A stretch of DNA of 64,000 bases from Mugil cephalus (lineage: Eukaryota > Chordata > Actinopteri > Mugiliformes > Mugilidae): contig NC_061781.1 in assembly GCF_022458985.1 (NCBI RefSeq), positions 18,321,001 through 18,385,000 of the forward strand, in the 5' to 3' direction. Position numbers and translations under genes: made by a program. How positions within the stretch are numbered: the stretch's first letter is position 1; every line of letters begins with the position of its first letter. The notes under the pieces were generated by a model. The model worked only from the letters and a program-made list of their open reading frames with translations, did no database searches and had not been told where the DNA came from. Shown piece after piece: positions 53,161-64,000 of this stretch.

Positions 53161-56100
53161 GAGGGTCAGAAGCCAGACAGACACAAGACAGACTTGATTG
53201 ATTTCAACCAGCTGATGCCTGAAATAAAGGAGAGAAGGAAAGACAAGAGAAAGAAAGGCAGGAGTTCCCACTTTTTTATTTGTTTACGATGTAATGACCT
53301 TTTGGATCTTTAATTATGACTCAGCTTAATATTTGTCCTCCATACATTCCAGTAGACGGAAAAACACTGGTTCATTTTACTCTGCCTATACCAAATTCTA
53401 ATGCACTGAAGTAGTACAGAGCTATATCAGTTTGGGACACCTTACCTATCACAATAACAGAGAAAAACATACATTGGAGTAACTGTGGATTATAGTTGGT
53501 GAATGATTTTCTTTCCATATATATGGAATATATATTCATGTTATAGACTGTTTTTCAGAAGATAAAGTGGTGTGATGCTTGTGATAGCTGTGAAATATTC
53601 ATCATATATAGCCATATATTCATGTTTTTAGATTTTTTTCAGGTATTTGTTAATAGGCTGTACAAACATACTCAATAGTCCATCATTTTTATATATAATT
53701 TGAAAGGTAATGTAAGATAAGAAAGAAAAAGGCAGTTACAGAGGTAAAAGAAAAAAAAATAACATCAAACTTGAGGTAGGGTTACAGAAGAAAATAAATA
53801 AAGTTATTAAATGATGATGAGTGTTTGCAGAAAAGATTACCGGGTTGGAAGCAGGAGGTAACTGTTGTGCAAATGCAAATGAGATGAGGAAGTGAGGAGG
53901 TTGTCTTTGTAGTCTATGAGTGGCTGCCAGACCTGCAAATGTGGCCAAGTCTCAGTTTCTCAAGGCTAAGATGGTGCAACACATCCTGCATCCATCGAGT
54001 CCGGCTTGGGGGAGGGGGGGTTGACCTTCTTGCCAATAGGCAATAATAGTGATTATTTTTAAATAGCCCATAATTTTAACTTCCAATGCCACCATCTAAT
54101 ATTTGTTTCTTGGGTCTCTGTCTCCAAACAAACCGCTAACAGCAGCATGTGAGGTCGTGTATGTGTGTGTGTGTTTGTGTGTGGAGACCAGACTGGACCG
54201 ACAGCGCCCCCCACCGGACAGACGAGGCGCTGCTCCCAGTGGAGGTATTACGTCTCGATGTGTCAGAGGGAGTCAGGGCGAGTCTTGACTGCAGTCATCG
54301 TCGATGCAACCGGGATGCGCATCAGTATGAAAAGAAACCAGCGCCTTCCTCTGAACGGTACGAAACGTTTATTGTGTTTATTCTCTTTCCCTCTTCGCGT
54401 TTGAGACATCTCATCATTTCAAGGTTTGTTTTCTCGAGGGCGTTTGTGGAGGTAAATGCTGTCACGGAGCCAGAGCAGAGGCAGCTCGAAGCATTATCGG
54501 TATAAGACGTGTTTACAGCCAAGGGGGGAGATCTCAAATGTCGATGTTTTCTTTTTAATTCATGGCCTGCTTTTTTTTAAAAAAAAGAAAATTGTGCTGA
54601 ACGAAGTGTAACACCCTGCAGCGCCGTGCCCAGCGTCACCGACCGAGAGATCATGACGCAATATTTGTTATTGTCCGACTGTCAGTGCATAAAAATACAT
54701 CCACTCTCAAGTATAATGGCAATATCACAGGCTGATGGAGCCATAAATAGATTTCCACTGGGAAGCTGTGGCCTGTATTTATTTTAGCCTAGACAAAAAG
54801 GCAGTGTGCATTTCTGCAGGTCTTCAAACAGACATAGAGAGTGTTGGTGTGGGATTATAAGGATTATGTCACATATTTGTTATTATTTAAAAAAAAAAAA
54901 AAAAAAATCTTATTCCATCCAAGACCTGATATGCTGGTTTATAAAACAACATGTCACGCCATTAAAGGCCTCTATGGTTTATTCCAAACAGAAGACAAAA
55001 GATTACATTTGACGTGCTTTCATAACAGAGTGGAAACTCAGTCCCTTTGTGATCCACTAACTTCTCTACCTGGTATTTGTGTGTGCGTATGTGTGTTTTT
55101 GAGGAAGAAACTCAGATCACTTCTTCTGAACCGTATCTTCACGCAGTTGTGTTGAGAGAAGTCCTGATGTTCCTCTTGATATGCAAGAATATACAAGGCA
55201 TATCATCCAGCAGATCACCATCATTACCATCACCAGAGGTTCCTAATGCACAGATCTCTGTGAAACACCTCTTTTATTCACTTCATCTTCATGGGTGGAC
55301 ACATGCTCACCACTTGGGGGTGGAGTCGTTTGCATATTCCCCTCCTCTTTGATCAGAAAGCAATTTATGGCACGGCCCCGGCGCATCTGTGTGTCCATGG
55401 TTACTGCTTAACATATTTTTGCACCGAGCAGACCCTTGTAGATAAATCAGACCCAAGGGACAGCGTGTCAGCACGGGTCGGAATCGATGAAATTGAAACT
55501 GAGAAGAACATCGGGGCTAAAGCGGGACGCAGGAAAGGAAGCGTACAGGGTTGATGACGGAGCAGAAGAAGGGGGACGTTTGTTAGAGATTTAAACGGAG
55601 GAAGAGGAGCTGAGTGAAAGACGGGGACGTACGAGGGAGAGGCACTGCAGTGCAGCCGGTGTTGACAGTATCTGCAGGGGGCCAGCTGTGCGAGCCACGG
55701 GCCTCGTAAACTGGGTCATTTTTTGTCTCCAGGCCGTCCCAGAGGACCGAAGCCCACCTGAATCTGTCTACTCTCTGCTACACACTGGATCACTCTCTTC
55801 TTGTTATTTTCTCCCGACGTTGAAGCTAGAAAACCACCGGTCTTCAGTGTGAGGCCTGAGGTCAGAGGTCACCTGCAGGAAAGCTTCTGGTCAGGATTCA
55901 ACGTGTTGCTCAGTGGCACTTCATCAGCGTGGTTGTTTTCAGTTAAAGGCCTTAAACCCAGAGCTCAGTTGAAATATTTAGTTGATTTATCAGTTAGTTC
56001 ATCTCACATGTAATGCTACATCACATCATGTGAGAAAGACAAAAAAAAGGGGAATATCCTTGTTTTGTGGGTTGTTTTCATTTGTCAGATAAAATAATCA

Positions 56101-58129
56101 GGTTTTATGAGATGAATTAAGTTCTAACACAAAATAAGTTACTTTAGTCTTTAACTGTACTTGTGTTATTTCTCAGATTTGTGGCCCTTTACAAGCCAAG
56201 AAAATTCAATAGTGATCAACTATTATGTTACATTTGTTATTATTTAAAAAGTTTTCATTAAAAAAAATAGAGCAGTTGACAGATGACACTTCAAAATAGT
56301 TTTTTTGGGGGGGGGTATTGATACTTTTAATCAGTCAGATAGCTTCAGATGGCTTCTTTTATCCAAACAGCCATATAAAATGGAAAGATACTTAACTTAA
56401 TTTAGCATTTCTGCTTGAAAGAAGACAAAGAAAATTATAAAAAAGCTTCCCTTCAGGCTGTGTGCATGTAGCAGGTGCCTGTCCGACATGTTAAATGATG
56501 ATCCTATGCTTTCCCGTGGCTTTACATTACGTCTACAGTGGTTTTCCTAGAGAGCTTCCCTCAGTGCTCCAGGCACTGGGGATTATATCGTGTTGAAAGA
56601 CGTCTCCCGCTGTCAATGACTCCCACACGGCCTAATGAGGCAGAGCATCCGTGCAGTAATTGTCATCTGTTTTGGTCTCGCTTGAAGGTGCCACAGCGGA
56701 GCTCAGGCTGGCAAAGAGCATCACTGTCGCTGCACTGTGAGTCCGTGTGAGTGCCGGAGACAGCGCTTTCGTTTGCACGTGCTTGCGTGACGTCACGACG
56801 TGTTCACGTGTAAAAAAAATAGACCTCCACCGGAGAAGTCTTCGCACATGAATGGATGCAGAGTGGCACACTTTTTTTTCCCCCTACTTTGTCAGTGTGG
56901 TGTCGAAAAAACAGCCGCACACACGAGGCACGCGTTGGGGGCTCAGAAGCTCGGATTGTTCCAGATGATCTTTTTAAGAAAAGGCAAGTGGATGAATGTG
57001 TGGCACAGAAATACCAAAGAGGGAATGTTAAACGAGTCGGACAGGCCACAGGATATGTAAACATTTACCTCTCTGGGTAATTTAGAGAAGCTGTCAGCTC
57101 GGATTAGTCATCAGACCTCTTGCTGTGTCCCTTTCCTTTCCTCTTAACATTCTCTCCGTGCACCCTTTTTCTTCTATTGTGGGTTTGGTCTTTTCCTTTG
57201 GTTCACATTGGAGTTTAATTTCAGTTTTTTTCTCTTAGTGACACGTTTCTTTGCACCTCTCGCCTGCTAGGAGCATAACAGATGGCATGCTTTACCGAAA
57301 CATGGTATATTTAAAGGAGCTGCTTCCCCTTTTTAAACCTCTTTCAAACAAATCTTGTTTCTCTGTTTGCTGGAATGAGAAATGATTTGCTCTACACCGA
57401 TAACGACAACGACAAAAAAAAACAATCTGCAGAAAATATGAGAACGAGACAGGAACAAGGAGAGAATGGCACTGGGCAGAACAAAGATGAAAATAGAAAA
57501 AAGAGTGCGTAACTGCTTTTATAGCAAGTGATATCGCTGCAGTACAGAGCTCAGACAAAAAGCTTTGGGTTTAGGAAGCCTCTAAATGGAGGGTTTTTTG
57601 ATTCTAGATTGGTGATTTCTGACTACTTTTGGGGCCTTTTTCCTTAATATAAACGCTAAAAGATTAAAAACAAACAAAAATTACCAAACAGTACTTGGTT
57701 TCATCTTTTGTATTTTCTTATTTTTGTGAAGTCAAAGAAGCTGACGAGGACAGAAACACAACGACGAGAGGTTGTAAATGTTTCAGAGGAGCCAAATCTC
57801 CGTGCTGGCACACTTGGCACAGCTTCTGTTTCCTGATCCCTCCCCGCCGCATGTAAAATTTGGCAGGTGCAGCATAATGAGCAGCCCCGTGAGTGCTGTG
57901 GCTTTAACTTAGCAAAATAATAACGTCATTGTGATGTAAATGCGTGGCTTGAGTGCGTACATGTGCACTCTACAGATTTTAAGAAACGAGGAAAACCAGA
58001 TCACGGAACTTGAGCGTCAGTTTAAAGGTCTAAATCTACATTTAACTTTAGAGAAGCATATTGTGACAGCTACAGTCTAGATTACCAGCAAGTCTTTTTT
58101 TTTTACACACAAAACATGAAAAACAGCGC

Positions 58130-58310
58130 AAGGTGTTGACCTGGCCTCGAAATTCACTAGATCCCAAAATGATCAAGCATCAAGGACACACTCAGAAGAG
58201 CCATGTTTGTTTTCTGATGAGTCAGATGAGAACAGTTTTAGAATAACAGTGAAGATCTACACGATATATGAGACAGGAAGTCATAATGTTATGCCTGATC
58301 CTACAAGATG
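58130..58310 (+). mobile_element. Truncated 3' half of the same Tc1-like lineage
   Basis: GTGTTGACCTGGCCTCGAAA, ACTAGATCCCAAAATGATCA and the terminal GTCATAATGTTATGCCTGAT match the transposase NSPDLNPIE region and the right terminal repeat. The 5' half is absent. It lies about 540 bp upstream of the first recognised inpp4a exon. Confidence 0.6.
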
Positions 58311-58845
58311 AAAACAATACCAAAGATGCCGCAATATAAGTTCAGTCAAAGGTCTTTTTGAGCAGCTGATTAGATTTTCTCTTCAGATTTGTGTCATTAA
58401 TCTGTCGAAAAGCAGAAGTCAAACGGCGCAAATAGCATCAGCAGATTGAGGATGTAGATTCTGCGTTTCATTTCCTACAGCTGTGTGAAAAGTCTCACTT
58501 TTGCCTCGCAGAAATACTTCCCACTGCCTATATTAGCACATGAACATGTGGTAAGCAATCACTTGAGCAGTGCGGAGAGACTGCTAAGGCTGTCGTTTGG
58601 TGTTCGTCTCAGAGTGACAGCATCTCTGATGAGGCACCTTCACGTGAGACTAGCTGTTTGTCGCCTTATCCTTTAGAAGAGACGCGGGTAATGCGATGCT
58701 GAGTGAGTGTGCAGCAAACAGCAGCTTTTATAAGACTAATTACAAGCAATATTCAGATTTATTCTGAACGTCTTAATGGTTTGAGGACGTCAGTCAATGT
58801 TGGAAATGTCTGAATCTATGAGGACTTTTCTTCTTCTGTCTTTCA

Positions 58846-64000
<5,155 letters not shown>

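Larger units (their letters stand above)
52020..58129. other. slc9a2/inpp4a intergenic region
   Basis: Divergent interval with the candidate slc9a2 promoter at 52240-52310 and, toward inpp4a, two CpG-richer segments (about 54180-54360 and 55440-55740). The second contains a CTCCAG acceptor-like site at 55726-55731. Either segment could include noncoding first exons of inpp4a, but no join can be proven. The rest is A/T-rich with an A-run (54889-54907) and the GTTT repeat. Confidence 0.4.

Noticed and set aside
54149..54505. Possible first coding exon upstream of inpp4a
   Set aside because: No similarity to the INPP4A N-terminus, whose start is already accounted for at 58987; at most a noncoding exon or promoter.

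Overview
This is vertebrate, most probably teleost (percomorph-like), nuclear DNA. All coding sequence is split into short GT-AG exons, and many introns are only 80-300 bp. The repeats are the decayed Tc1-like, hAT-like and Harbinger-like DNA transposons and LINE 3' ends that litter fish genomes. Four protein genes can be reconstructed exon by exon; no rRNA, tRNA or CRISPR was seen.

Layout: 1-28.3 kb is a gene desert with no credible exon. It holds transposon relics, simple repeats, one large tandem-repeat element (25.0-25.7 kb) and several complex, homeodomain-motif-rich stretches that resemble developmental conserved non-coding elements. From 28.48 to 31.96 kb (minus strand) lies tmem182, a claudin-like four-pass membrane protein of muscle. 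From 35.35 to 39.65 kb (plus) lies mfsd9, an orphan major-facilitator transporter, head to head with tmem182. From 41.12 to 51.94 kb (minus) lies slc9a2, a plasma-membrane Na+/H+ exchanger, tail to tail with mfsd9. From 58.85 kb to the right edge (plus) lies the 5' two-thirds of inpp4a, a phosphatidylinositol-3,4-bisphosphate 4-phosphatase, whose catalytic end falls outside the window.

The gene set matches the human 2q11-q12 neighbourhood (INPP4A, SLC9A2, MFSD9, TMEM182, then a desert leading to POU3F3). I therefore infer that the desert on the left belongs to the pou3f3 regulatory landscape. The four genes do not form a pathway; what they share is ancient synteny.

Most noteworthy: a hAT-like transposon ends 56 bp before the mfsd9 start codon; a TIR-bounded element is filled with a 20-bp minisatellite that was duplicated as a 249-bp block; a Tc1 terminal-repeat hairpin sits in the mfsd9 3' UTR; slc9a2 has unusual substitutions in otherwise near-invariant NHE motifs; inpp4a has an 18-nt micro-exon and a Ser/Pro/Arg-rich insertion. 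All exon joins were made by eye from splice signals, reading frame and recalled family sequences, without alignment software.
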